Shown: piece by piece, positions 8,560-16,865 of the stretch
Numbering within the stretch: the stretch's first letter is position 1
Layout: every line of letters begins with the position of its first letter
Origin: Fibrobacter sp. UWEL
GTDB lineage: Bacteria > Fibrobacterota > Fibrobacteria > Fibrobacterales > Fibrobacteraceae
NCBI RefSeq assembly: GCF_900142535.1
Contig: NZ_FRBE01000012.1
Location: 46,873-110,872 of the forward strand
Length of the DNA: 64,000 nucleotides
Direction of reading: 5' to 3'
Made by a program: the position numbers and the translations under genes
Notes under the pieces: generated by a model
Seen by the model: only the letters and a program-made list of their open reading frames with translations
Told to the model about the DNA's origin: nothing
The model's database searches: none

Positions 8560-10104
8560 TTAGAACTGTTCGAAGAACTTGTGAACTTCCTCGGGAACCC
8601 AAGTACTTTCCCAGTTCCAGCCTACGCTCATGTTTCCGGTGTCGTGAGCGGTCCACTGATGGCCACCGGGCCAGGTGCAGAACTTGATGGGGAAACGTTC
8701 GTCAACATTCTTGAAATCGTAGCAGAGATGACCGGTACTGCCCTGATTTTCCTGGAGAATTTCGGAGCTTGCATCGGTAAACTGGCTGTCACCATCGGAA
8801 GCCTTGCCATTCTTCTTGAGCATGCGGGGGAGGGCGCTGTTCTTTGCCTTGTCGAAAGTGCAACGGTCATCGTTGACTCCGTGGACGTTCATCCAGGCGA
8901 TAGGCAGGTTCTTGTCCATGCCTTTTTCCTGAGGGAGCCAGATGTTGTAATCGGCCACAGCGTAGGTTGCTGCAGCGCGAACGCGGTCCTGATAATCCTG
9001 GGCAAGAGAGTAGGAGAACATGGCGCCGTAGCTAAATCCTGTAATGAACACTCGGCTGGTGTCAATGCAGTAGTTGTCCTCGATGGTAGTCAGTGCCTTG
9101 CCGAAGAAATCATGATCTTCCTGACCCTTGTTCCAGAGGCCGCCTACGGCCTGGAGAGAAGCGAAAATGTAGTCGCCGTTCTTGTCCAGAACTTGCTGGC
9201 CATAATACGGGGTAGGATGGTCGTAGTCCGGAGTGTGGTGGACGAAATCTTCGGCGGAACTGCCATAGCAATGTAGCGCAATCAAGAGCTTATACTGCTT
9301 GGTGTTATCGTAATTTGTGGGCAGGGTGATGAAGTATTCTCGGTTGGTGCCGTTGACATTTACCACATGATGTTCGCCGTTTTCCACCTTCTTATCGGTC
9401 TTTAAAGTGGTGTTAGTTCCGCAGCCCTTACTGGGAGTTGGTGTATTCTTTAATGCATATCCGAACTTGTATGTGGGTTCTGGCGGAATGCTCTTTTCCA
9501 GAGATAGCGCTAGGGTGGTATCCAAATTGTTCAAGGTGACATTCAAGGTGTCGTAACCATCGGCGATTACCTGGAGCTTGTCCGTATCACCAGCTTTCAA
9601 TAGTGCGGACTTTGTTTTGGAGGTGCTGTAGGCGCTTGCGTTACCATCGGTGGTAAACTTGATGTTTTGAGTGGCGGATCCAACGTGGACTTTTGCGAAA
9701 TAAGTTCCCTTCGCGTTGATTCCTTGGCGCAGGTCCACGGATCCGGTTCCATAAAGTGTTTTGCTGGATACGAGATTGCCCATAAGGTCAAAAACTTTGA
9801 CCTGGACAGGGCCGCTGCTTTGTGAATAGTGGAGAACACCTTGGCTTAAGTTGACGAAGCCAACGGCCTGTTGGTTGTGAATGCCGGTAGAGGTGGTGTC
9901 CTGTTCATCTTCGTGAATGGTGAATTTTCCATCTTGATCCGTCTTTGCGGATTTGCCTTTCTGAAGAAGACTGACAGAGGCGTCTGCGATTGCCTTGCCG
10001 TCTGCCTTACTGGTGACGGTCCCTTGTACCGTATAGGCGAAAGCTGTGGTGCACAGGGCTGTTGAGAGCACCATGGGCGCAACTCGTAAAATGGATTTAT
10101 TCAT
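8560..10104 (-). CDS. Secreted CE1-like esterase (feruloyl/acetyl esterase or PHB-depolymerase family)
   Basis: 514 residues. The start at 10104 was chosen because AAAAGGAGTG sits between it and an earlier in-frame ATG. Signal peptide to about residue 23, then a carboxypeptidase-regulatory-like beta domain (about 25-75), a segment resembling a type IX sorting/FlgD-like fold (about 95-175; VKVFDLMGNLVSS, AKGTYFAKV), and an alpha/beta hydrolase from about 225. The hydrolase has LLIALHCYGSS, the nucleophile elbow GFSYGAM, and PGGHQW as the likely catalytic His. This family deesterifies plant cell-wall polysaccharides or degrades polyesters; in a fibre degrader a feruloyl or acetylxylan esterase role is the better guess, but the substrate is not provable here. 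Confidence 0.82.
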   Translation of the reverse strand: MNKSILRVAPMVLSTALCTTAFAYTVQGTVTSKADGKAIADASVSLLQKGKSAKTDQDGKFTIHEDEQDTTSTGIHNQQAVGFVNLSQGVLHYSQSSGPVQVKVFDLMGNLVSSKTLYGTGSVDLRQGINAKGTYFAKVHVGSATQNIKFTTDGNASAYSTSKTKSALLKAGDTDKLQVIADGYDTLNVTLNNLDTTLALSLEKSIPPEPTYKFGYALKNTPTPSKGCGTNTTLKTDKKVENGEHHVVNVNGTNREYFITLPTNYDNTKQYKLLIALHCYGSSAEDFVHHTPDYDHPTPYYGQQVLDKNGDYIFASLQAVGGLWNKGQEDHDFFGKALTTIEDNYCIDTSRVFITGFSYGAMFSYSLAQDYQDRVRAAATYAVADYNIWLPQEKGMDKNLPIAWMNVHGVNDDRCTFDKAKNSALPRMLKKNGKASDGDSQFTDASSEILQENQGSTGHLCYDFKNVDERFPIKFCTWPGGHQWTAHDTGNMSVGWNWESTWVPEEVHKFFEQF

Positions 10105-10314
10105 TCTTTCACTCCTTTTATATCCCAACAGGTTTTGAATGTTCTGTGTAACAATAAACTAATCTGAAATGGGACTGATATAGCGGGGCGTTACGGACGT
10201 GTTGTTGATAAATCGTCTATAACTAAATGTTTACAATCTGCCTTTTGTGAATGTTGTAAAAAATGTTTTCCAATTGGCTTGTGAATTTGTTTGAATAGGG
10301 CTTTGTTAAATTTT

Positions 10315-10322
10315 TAAATTTG
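10315..10322 (+). promoter_or_regulatory. TAnnTTTG promoter box of the GLUG protein gene
   Basis: TAAATTTG, 25 bases before the ATG, with GAGGG between as ribosome-binding site. Matches the -7 consensus of Bacteroidota promoters; a copy used with a normal leader. Confidence 0.5.
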
Positions 10323-10347
10323 GTATGCTGAGTTTTGAGGGTTGGTT

Positions 10348-13041
10348 ATGTTGTTGCGGAAGTTAATCACTTCAGTTCTTTTACTTGTCTTGTCGGGGCT
10401 TGCCTCTGATGGCAAATTGCTTGGTGATGGCAGTGCTGAAAATCCATGGCAGATTGCCGATTATGAGGATTTGAAGGTTGTCGGTACAGATGTATATCCT
10501 CTTACTGGCTTTTACATCCTGACGGGTGATATTGATGCTTCCGCTTCGGTCAATGAAAATTGCGAGGAAGAGGGGTGCAAGGGCTTTATTCCTTTGGCAA
10601 TGGGTTCTTCATTTTCGGGATCTCTGGATGGCCAGGGGCATTCCATTAACCACTTGTATATTTGGGAACCTTCCAAGGATTATGTGGGATTTATTTCCAG
10701 GCTGGTGGGAACCCTTACGAATTTGAAGTTTGACGATCTCAGTGTTACCGGTAGCTTCAAGTATTCTGACCATGTAGGCGGTGTAGTGGGTGCCGTGACG
10801 GAAAACGGTAAAGTTTCCAATGTCCATGTGACCAACGGATTCGTCTATGGATATCGTTACGTTGGAGGCGTGGCGGGCCTTGTTTCTACAACGGATGAAT
10901 ACACGGTAGATTACTCTCTGGAGGATGTTTCTTATCAGGGGAGGGCTGTGGGTAAAAGAGATGTTGGCGGAATTGCGGGCTATGTAAGGGCCAATGTCAA
11001 GAAGGCTGTGTCGGATGTTTCAGTTTATGTGAAGGTGGAAAATGCCGGTGGAATCGCTGGCGATATGATTGCCTATAGCGATGGCTCCTGCTCTGTTGTG
11101 GAAAGTCAATCCAGGGTTGTTTTCCATTCGCTGGACTGGGGCATCGATAATGTGGGCGGAATTGCGGGTCGAGCAGACAATTGCGATTTGTATTTGAATA
11201 AGGCCAATGTGGATTTCAATGTGGTCAATCCATTTAGCCAGTATCCTATAGAAAGCAGCGTAGGTGGCCTTGTGGGATATTCTGACAATGGTCGAATTTA
11301 TTTCTCCCGAGCTCAAGGTTCAGTATTTGGCCGGGCAACTGTAGGTGGCCTGGTGGGGAATAACGAAGGATCTCTTGCCTATTCTTACTTTATGGGTAAC
11401 GTCAATGGCGGTAAGGTTGTAGGTGGCCTTGTGGGTATGAATAACAAGTCTGTGAACAATTGCTATGCCGTTGCTGCCATCTACGGAAATAAGGATGTGG
11501 GAAACCTGGTGGGGGACGGAAGTGAGCCGAAGAATTCTTTCTGGAATAAGGATGTTTCCAATTTGACGGTTGGCGATTATGGACTGTCTACAGAAGGGAT
11601 GATCCAGTCTGCCGCTGATATAGGGAAGGAACTTGATAGTGAATCCTGGAGTTTTGAAATTGTCCCGGTTGCCATGCCTACTGCAGGTGGAAAGAGACCT
11701 GAGTCTCCGGAAGTAAAAGTTGCTGTTGGTGGCGATCACGAATTGTTTGGACAGTGGCTGGACTGGGCTGTATTCAATAAGGCTAGGGATTCCATCTACT
11801 TCGCCTATCGTGTGGGATACGTTTCTGGTATTGATACCATCTGGGGGACGTCCAGCTATATGGCCGTTCCTAACAAGATTGAAATTTCATCTTTTGAGGA
11901 GCTGGGTAAGATTGGTCGCGATGCGGCTTACCCGTTGGCCGCTCGATATGAATTGACTGCAGATATTGATGGGGCGGATATTCTCTTTACGCCTATTGGC
12001 GACACTCTGGATCCATTTACGGGAATCTTTAACGGGAACGGACATGCCATCAGTAACTTGAAAATCAATGAGCCCCGTCGTAACTATACAGGCTTGTTTG
12101 GGGTGACTAGTTACGGGACTATTGAAAACTTGAAACTTCATAATGCAGATGTGAATGGCTCTGTTGCTGTTGGCGCCTTGGTGGGTAATTCTAAGGATGC
12201 CATTATTCGTAATGTGAAGTCCGTTGACGGAAATGTGGTTGGCGTAGATTCCGTAGGTGGATTAGTAGGTGTACTTGGTTGGATTGACGAAGATGCTGGC
12301 TTTATGAATCAGGTTTCTGCAACAGGTAAGGTCACCGGACGTAACTGTGTGGGAGGGCTTGCCGGAACCAATACTTTCGTGGATGTGCAAAATTCCTATG
12401 CCATCGGCCTTGTGAAGGGCGTAAGCGATGTGGGCGGCTTGGTTGGCTTCAATTACGGCAACGCCCAATGGGCCAATGTCCAGACCTCCTATTTTGCTGG
12501 CGCAGTAGAAGGTAAAAACACCCAGGGTGTTGTTGGCTTTGAGGGGGATTCCAGGGATACTTTATGCTATTTCAATAAGGACCTGGTGAGAAATGATGAT
12601 GATGCGTCTGGATTGACTACCAACGAAATGGTCCAGCAGGCATCCTTCAAGGGATTTGACTTTGATAATGTCTGGGAAATCCAGGAAGGAGTTTCTTATC
12701 CCTATTTCAAGGATATGGACGCTGTCATGCCTGGCGCCATGGGCGAAAGCGTTCGTCCTGAGAAGACGATGAACCTTGCGGAACCTGTTCCTGAGAATAA
12801 AACGCTTGTTGTTCTTCGCAAAGGCGTTAAGGCCAACGTGATGTTTGAAATCCCGCGAGAAGGTGAAGTCTCCTTCGCGGTCGTGGATGTGCAGGGACGT
12901 GAAATTCTCCGTAAGAATATGGGCCGCTTATCCGTAGGACCCCATGTGAAAATGATGAGCCTGGAAGATGCTGCGCAGGGGCGCTTTGTTGCCGTTCTTT
13001 CCTTGGATGGCGAAACAATAGAAAGCGTAACGCTGAAATAA
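10348..13041 (+). CDS. GLUG-repeat surface protein with C-terminal sorting domain
   Basis: 897 residues. Signal peptide MLLRKLITSVLLLVLSGLAS. Two blocks each begin with a stretch of the type PLTGFYILTGDID or PLAARYELTADID and continue with many GLUG-type beta-helix repeats (VGGVVGA, VGGVAGLV, VGGLVGYS, VGGLVGNN and so on), at about residues 30-430 and 510-760. The C-terminal 80 residues (VSFAVVDVQGREILRKNM ... GRFVAVLSLDG) look like a type IX secretion/sorting domain. GLUG repeats form right-handed beta-helices in secreted adhesins and peptidases; no catalytic motif is visible, so a surface adhesion or scaffold role is likely. Start at 10348 has GAGGG upstream. Confidence 0.85.
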   Translation: MLLRKLITSVLLLVLSGLASDGKLLGDGSAENPWQIADYEDLKVVGTDVYPLTGFYILTGDIDASASVNENCEEEGCKGFIPLAMGSSFSGSLDGQGHSINHLYIWEPSKDYVGFISRLVGTLTNLKFDDLSVTGSFKYSDHVGGVVGAVTENGKVSNVHVTNGFVYGYRYVGGVAGLVSTTDEYTVDYSLEDVSYQGRAVGKRDVGGIAGYVRANVKKAVSDVSVYVKVENAGGIAGDMIAYSDGSCSVVESQSRVVFHSLDWGIDNVGGIAGRADNCDLYLNKANVDFNVVNPFSQYPIESSVGGLVGYSDNGRIYFSRAQGSVFGRATVGGLVGNNEGSLAYSYFMGNVNGGKVVGGLVGMNNKSVNNCYAVAAIYGNKDVGNLVGDGSEPKNSFWNKDVSNLTVGDYGLSTEGMIQSAADIGKELDSESWSFEIVPVAMPTAGGKRPESPEVKVAVGGDHELFGQWLDWAVFNKARDSIYFAYRVGYVSGIDTIWGTSSYMAVPNKIEISSFEELGKIGRDAAYPLAARYELTADIDGADILFTPIGDTLDPFTGIFNGNGHAISNLKINEPRRNYTGLFGVTSYGTIENLKLHNADVNGSVAVGALVGNSKDAIIRNVKSVDGNVVGVDSVGGLVGVLGWIDEDAGFMNQVSATGKVTGRNCVGGLAGTNTFVDVQNSYAIGLVKGVSDVGGLVGFNYGNAQWANVQTSYFAGAVEGKNTQGVVGFEGDSRDTLCYFNKDLVRNDDDASGLTTNEMVQQASFKGFDFDNVWEIQEGVSYPYFKDMDAVMPGAMGESVRPEKTMNLAEPVPENKTLVVLRKGVKANVMFEIPREGEVSFAVVDVQGREILRKNMGRLSVGPHVKMMSLEDAAQGRFVAVLSLDGETIESVTLK

Positions 13042-13044
13042 TCG

Positions 13045-13431
13045 TTATTGCTTTTTTCGTAGCTCCCGCATGGCTTGACTTGCCAATTCGTGCACTTGTT
13101 GCTGCTGGGAAAACTTGTGGAAAGGAAGAATCCGTAGGTCCACAAGATCCTGTTTTTCAAAGTTCAGTATGTACTGAACGTTGGATAGAAAGACGATTCT
13201 CTGTCCGGCGAATTTCTTGACGGCATGGTTCATGGCGGAAAAGATCATCTTGAATTCTGTGGTATTGAATTCTGAACAGGAGAAGGTGTCTATGGCTTTT
13301 CCGTCGGTGCTGTTTTTGGATTCATTGTCGAATATCTGAGCAATGTAGGCCCCGCCGCCGGCACGCTCCTTATGTCCATAATCGCAGCTGCCGCCTACCC
13401 AGACATAGATAATTTCTTTTTCGAATTTCAT
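13045..13431 (-). CDS. RNase H-fold protein lacking catalytic aspartates
   Basis: 128 residues. The layout follows RNase HI: beta strand IIYVWVGGSC (family: FTDGSC), a GGGAYIA turn (family: GPGGYGAIL), FNTTEFKMIFSAMNHAV (family: TTNNRMELMAAIVAL) and VFLSNVQYILN (family: LSTDSQYV). By this alignment the first catalytic Asp is Gly13 and the third is Asn84, while the Glu (Glu59) is kept. RNase H activity would be lost, so it is probably a nucleic-acid-binding or protein-binding relative. It overlaps the HAD gene by 4 bases and is convergent with the GLUG gene. The fold assignment is by eye. Confidence 0.6.
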   Translation of the reverse strand: MKFEKEIIYVWVGGSCDYGHKERAGGGAYIAQIFDNESKNSTDGKAIDTFSCSEFNTTEFKMIFSAMNHAVKKFAGQRIVFLSNVQYILNFEKQDLVDLRILPFHKFSQQQQVHELASQAMRELRKKQ

Positions 13432-14111
13432 CGCAGCTCGGCCACCCAGTCATAATCGGGGGTAACATGAATGGTGCTGATCCCGCAGGATGCTGCTGCA
13501 TAAATATTAGCCTTGTTGTCGTCCAGGAAAACTGTGTTTTGGGCGTTGGGAAGATCGCTTGCTGTCAAAGTGAAAATCTTCTGGAATGAACGGATGTAAA
13601 TTTCCGGATTGGGCTTTTCCAGGTGCAATTCCTGACTGAGGAAAGTGTGATGGAAGCAATCGTTCACATTGTTGGGGCCATGGGCTCCTACGCCAACATT
13701 AAACCAATGGTCCAAGCAATATTTCCAGTGAAGGTCATTGGTGTTGCTCAATAGGAATACATTAGCCTGTTTTTTTATGGCACAGAGGGCGTCAATCTTT
13801 CGCTGGGGAATATTTAAACAAATGGAATTCCAGGCGTCAGCGACTTGCTGACGAGTCGGCTTCGTCTGACAATCCCCATGATTCATTGGGTTGGCTGCGT
13901 TGGGTTTGCATCTTGCAATAATGGCGTCGCAGAACTGTTCAGTGGTCAATTTTCCAAGTTGATAGTTCTGCATAATCTTTGCTGTTTCACCAGCGTCAAA
14001 TCGCAGTTCTTCTTCAGGAACTCCCAGTGCCTTAAATCCATCCAGAGCTTTCTGCATGTTGATGTCCAGAATGACACCGCCTAAGTCGAAGATGTAGTTT
14101 GTGAACTTCAT
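13428..14111 (-). CDS. HAD-family hydrolase (subfamily IA-like)
   Basis: 227 residues, typical of subfamily IA haloacid-dehalogenase-like phosphatases. Motif I is YIFDLGGVILD, with the nucleophile Asp and the DLGGV variant shared with YihX-like sugar phosphatases. Motif II is FLLSNTND, the motif III Lys is in HLEKPNPEIY, and motif IV is VFLDDNKANIYAAASCG. A helical cap lies between (about 20-95). Likely a cytosolic phosphatase for a small phosphorylated metabolite; the substrate cannot be assigned. The downstream RNase H-fold gene overlaps its end, so they are co-transcribed. Confidence 0.88.
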   Translation of the reverse strand: MKFTNYIFDLGGVILDINMQKALDGFKALGVPEEELRFDAGETAKIMQNYQLGKLTTEQFCDAIIARCKPNAANPMNHGDCQTKPTRQQVADAWNSICLNIPQRKIDALCAIKKQANVFLLSNTNDLHWKYCLDHWFNVGVGAHGPNNVNDCFHHTFLSQELHLEKPNPEIYIRSFQKIFTLTASDLPNAQNTVFLDDNKANIYAAASCGISTIHVTPDYDWVAELR

Positions 14112-14132
14112 GTTTAAATACTTGCGCCTAGT

Positions 14133-14267
14133 TTATGTGCGATCAATATTAAAAAATTTCAGGGCCATTTCGTATTGCGTGGTGATGGCATCGAAAAGAT
14201 TGGGGAGGCAAAGACTAAGGTGTCGGCTGTTGCAAGGGTTGCCAACGAGAATTAAAACCTTACTCAT
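14133..14267 (-). CDS. Very small ORF, possibly a flavodoxin-fold remnant
   Basis: 44 residues, starting MSKVLILVGNPCNSRHLS. The hydrophobic strand followed by GNP resembles the first strand and phosphate loop of NAD(P)H-quinone reductase or flavodoxin-like proteins (typical start: KVLIILGHP), but the reading frame stops after 44 codons and nothing further of such a fold is present. No convincing ribosome-binding site. Could be a gene remnant or a chance ORF. Confidence 0.25.
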   Translation of the reverse strand: MSKVLILVGNPCNSRHLSLCLPNLFDAITTQYEMALKFFNIDRT

Positions 14268-14295
14268 AATTGAACGCTAGAAAGAATTCGCGGAT

Positions 14296-14330
14296 GTAAA
14301 AAAGAACTTGCTCCGAAGAACAAGTTCCTT
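14296..14330 (-). terminator. Terminator after gatA (minus strand)
   Basis: On the minus strand AAGGAACTTG ... CAAGTTCTTTTTT: a 10-bp stem with one mismatch, followed by a T run, just downstream of the gatA stop. Confidence 0.8.
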
Positions 14331-14353
14331 TCAAATGGAAGAATCTTGAACGA

Positions 14354-15772
14354 TTACTTGTTCAACTTCTCGGTTGCAGCTGCGACGGAGAGCAGGTCGG
14401 CTTCCTGGAAGGGCTTGCCAATCCACTGGAGGCCAACGGGCAGGCCGCCGGCCTTGCCGCAAGGAACGCTAACGCCGGGGAGACCAGCCAGGTTCAAGCT
14501 AACGGTGTAGATGTCGCTCAGGTAAACTGCCATGGGATCGCTTTCGTTCATGCCGCACTTCAGGGGGAGACCCGGCATAGTGGGGCTGGCGATTACGTCG
14601 CATTCTTCGAATGCCTTGTTGAAGTCGTCAGTAATGAGGCGGCGAACCTTCTGGGCCTGGACGTAGTAAGCGTCGTAGAAACCTGCAGAGAGAACGTAGC
14701 TACCCAAGAGAATGCGGCGCTGGACTTCCTTACCGAAGGCTTCGCTGCGGCTCATGGAGTACAGGTCGATAAGCTTGCGGGCATCCTTGCTGCGGTAACC
14801 GTAGCGAACGCCATCGTAGCGGCTCAGGTTGGAACTTGCTTCTGCAGTTGCAATGATGTAGTAGCTGGAGACTGCGTTACCGATGTTGGGGAGGCTCACT
14901 TCCTTGATGGTTGCGCCTTCTGCTTCCAACTTCTTCAGCATGGCTTCGATAGCAGCCTTGCATTCCGGGTCCAGACCTTCGGCGAAGTATTCCTTAGGAA
15001 CACCGATGACCTTGCCCTTAACGCCAGCGTCCAGCTTGGCGGTAAAGTCTTCTGCAGGGCGGGTGCTGGTGGTGTTATCGTGAGCGTCAACGCCGACGAT
15101 TGCGTTCAGCAAGAGGGCTGCATCCTTAACGGTAGAACCGAAGGGGCCAATCTGGTCCAGGGAGCTAGCGTAAGCCAACAGGCCGTAACGGGAAACGCGA
15201 CCATAGGTGGGCTTCAGGCCAACAACGCCAGTGCAGGCTGCCGGCTGACGGATAGATCCACCAGTGTCAGAACCCAGAGCGCAGGAAACAGTGCCGCTGG
15301 CAACTGCAACTGCGGAACCACCGGAGGAACCACCCGGCACGCGGGTTTCGTCCAGAGGATTCTTTACGGGGCCGAAATAAGAAGTTTCATTGGAAGAACC
15401 CATGGCGAATTCGTCCATGTTGGTCTTACCGATGATGATGGCGCCTGCTGCTTCCAGCTTTTCGACTGCGGTAGCGGTGTAGGGAGCCACAAAGTTTTCC
15501 AGAATCTTGGAGGCTGCGGTAGTGCGAGTTCCTTCAAGGCACATGTTGTCCTTGATGGCCACGGGAATGCCGTCCAAGGCGCCCAGAGTCTTGCCTTCTG
15601 CACGACGCTTGTCGGATTCAGCGGCCTTTGCAAGGGCGCGTTCATTCAGAACGGAAATATATGCGTTTAAATTCTTAGTTGCATCAACCTTAGCGAGAGC
15701 TTCTTCAGTGAGCTTCACAGAAGTGGTGGCTCCGCTAGCCAGCTGAGCTTGCAATTCGTCGATAGTAATCAT
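14354..15772 (-). CDS. gatA: Aspartyl/glutamyl-tRNA amidotransferase subunit A
   Basis: 472 residues. Amidase subunit of GatCAB, which releases ammonia from glutamine to convert mischarged Glu-tRNA(Gln) or Asp-tRNA(Asn). The amidase signature is complete: the catalytic Lys is in VAIKDNMCLEGTRTTAASK, the scissile serines in GGSSGGSAVAVA and GSDTGGSIRQPA, then GLKPTYGRVSRYGL. The start at 15772 has AGAAAGGT in front and overlaps the preceding stop by one base (TAATG). No gatC or gatB is adjacent, so those are expected elsewhere. Identity is firm within the amidase-signature family because of the high GatA similarity. Confidence 0.95.
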   Translation of the reverse strand: MITIDELQAQLASGATTSVKLTEEALAKVDATKNLNAYISVLNERALAKAAESDKRRAEGKTLGALDGIPVAIKDNMCLEGTRTTAASKILENFVAPYTATAVEKLEAAGAIIIGKTNMDEFAMGSSNETSYFGPVKNPLDETRVPGGSSGGSAVAVASGTVSCALGSDTGGSIRQPAACTGVVGLKPTYGRVSRYGLLAYASSLDQIGPFGSTVKDAALLLNAIVGVDAHDNTTSTRPAEDFTAKLDAGVKGKVIGVPKEYFAEGLDPECKAAIEAMLKKLEAEGATIKEVSLPNIGNAVSSYYIIATAEASSNLSRYDGVRYGYRSKDARKLIDLYSMSRSEAFGKEVQRRILLGSYVLSAGFYDAYYVQAQKVRRLITDDFNKAFEECDVIASPTMPGLPLKCGMNESDPMAVYLSDIYTVSLNLAGLPGVSVPCGKAGGLPVGLQWIGKPFQEADLLSVAAATEKLNK

Positions 15773-16095
15773 TACCTTTCTCCGGACCATTTCATAATAT
15801 AAATGCCGACAACCATGCCGATGACGCTGGCAAAGTTAATCTTGAAACTGAAACCAAAGGCCAGTTTAATCATGTACAAGTCCAGAACCACGGGTTCCGG
15901 CTTGTCGGGAAAACCGATATTGAAGGGGAAGGAGGATACAAAGACGTTATGAACGATGTTGTTGTAACCGCCCGCATTCATCAATTCACCCAGCTGACCG
16001 AACAGCACGCCCAGGCATTCGCCAAGTACGCCACCGATAATCAGGCCCAGGACAATAAAAAGCACAAGACGTGCAAATGTGTTCTTTCTATTCAT
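15772..16095 (-). CDS. DUF4321-type small membrane protein
   Basis: 107 residues with two predicted membrane helices: RLVLFIVLGLIIGGVLGECLG near the N-terminus and FASVIGMVVGIYIMKW at the C-terminus, with a polar loop between. This matches the general form of DUF4321 proteins, whose function is unknown. The start at 16095 is supported by a TATATTTG box ending 5 bases upstream, implying a nearly leaderless mRNA, since no ribosome-binding site is present. It is translationally coupled to gatA (TAATG). Confidence 0.7.
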   Translation of the reverse strand: MNRKNTFARLVLFIVLGLIIGGVLGECLGVLFGQLGELMNAGGYNNIVHNVFVSSFPFNIGFPDKPEPVVLDLYMIKLAFGFSFKINFASVIGMVVGIYIMKWSGER

Positions 16096-16100
16096 GGGAA

Positions 16101-16108
16101 CAAATATA
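16101..16108 (-). promoter_or_regulatory. TATATTTG box, leaderless promoter of the DUF4321-gatA unit
   Basis: On the minus strand TATATTTG-TTCCC-ATG. The box ends 5 bases before the start codon and sits directly after the ung terminator, so transcription must begin here. Confidence 0.6.
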
Positions 16109-16130
16109 AAAAAAGCGGGTCTAGCCCGCT
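16104..16130 (-). terminator. Terminator after ung (minus strand)
   Basis: Stem AGCGGG / CCCGCT with a 5-base loop followed by seven T on the minus strand. The T run merges into the promoter box of the next gene. Confidence 0.75.
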
Positions 16131-16177
16131 CGTATTGGAACAAGAATTAGGATTAAAACTTCCCTAATGAAGGCTAG

Positions 16178-16855
16178 TTACTTAATGCTCCAGTCAATTG
16201 TTTCCAGACCTTTACTTTCTAGGTAGGCGTTGGCCTTGCTGAAGTGTTTACAACCAAAGAAACCACGGTAAGCGGAAAGGGGGCTGGGGTGAGGGGCGGT
16301 TAGAATGAGATGACCCCGATTGGGAGCTACAAGCTCCTGTTTTTTTATGGCAAAGCTACCCCATAACAGGAATACCAAGTTTTCCCTCGTCTCGGAAAGG
16401 CGCTTGATGATGGTATCTGTAAACTGCTGCCAACCGATTCCCGCATGGCTGGCTGCCTGGTGGGCGCGTACCGTGAGGGAGGCGTTCAGCAGTAAAATTC
16501 CCTGCTGGGCCCAGGATTCCAGGTTGCCGTGGGGAGGGGGATTCAACCCCAGGTCATCGTGCAGTTCCTTAAAGATGTTAATGAGGGAAGGCGGAGGCTC
16601 AATCCCCATAGGGACGGAAAAGCAAAGCCCGTGGGCCTGTCCCGGATTATGGTAGGGGTCTTGCCCGATAATGACCGCTTTTACCTTTTCCACCGGGCAG
16701 AAGTCCAGTGCGGCGAAAATCTTGGAACCAGGAGGATAAATCACTTGTCCTGCGGCTTTTTCCTTTACCAGCGTGTCCTTGATCTGATGGAAGTAGGGCT
16801 GTTCGAACTGGTCTGCTAGCAGGTTCAGCCAGGATTCTTCAAGTTTTACGGTCAT
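16178..16855 (-). CDS. ung: Uracil-DNA glycosylase
   Basis: 225 residues. Family-1 UDG removes uracil from DNA to start base excision repair. The water-activating loop GQDPYHNPGQAHG carries Asp66, LLLNASLTVR is the uracil-recognition segment, and APHPSPLSAYRGFFGCKHF is the minor-groove intercalation loop. The start at 16855 was chosen because it follows the upstream stop by 10 bases and has AAGGAA in front; the longer form would overlap the methyltransferase gene. Confidence 0.97.
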   Translation of the reverse strand: MTVKLEESWLNLLADQFEQPYFHQIKDTLVKEKAAGQVIYPPGSKIFAALDFCPVEKVKAVIIGQDPYHNPGQAHGLCFSVPMGIEPPPSLINIFKELHDDLGLNPPPHGNLESWAQQGILLLNASLTVRAHQAASHAGIGWQQFTDTIIKRLSETRENLVFLLWGSFAIKKQELVAPNRGHLILTAPHPSPLSAYRGFFGCKHFSKANAYLESKGLETIDWSIK

Positions 16856-16865
16856 GGAAGTTTCC

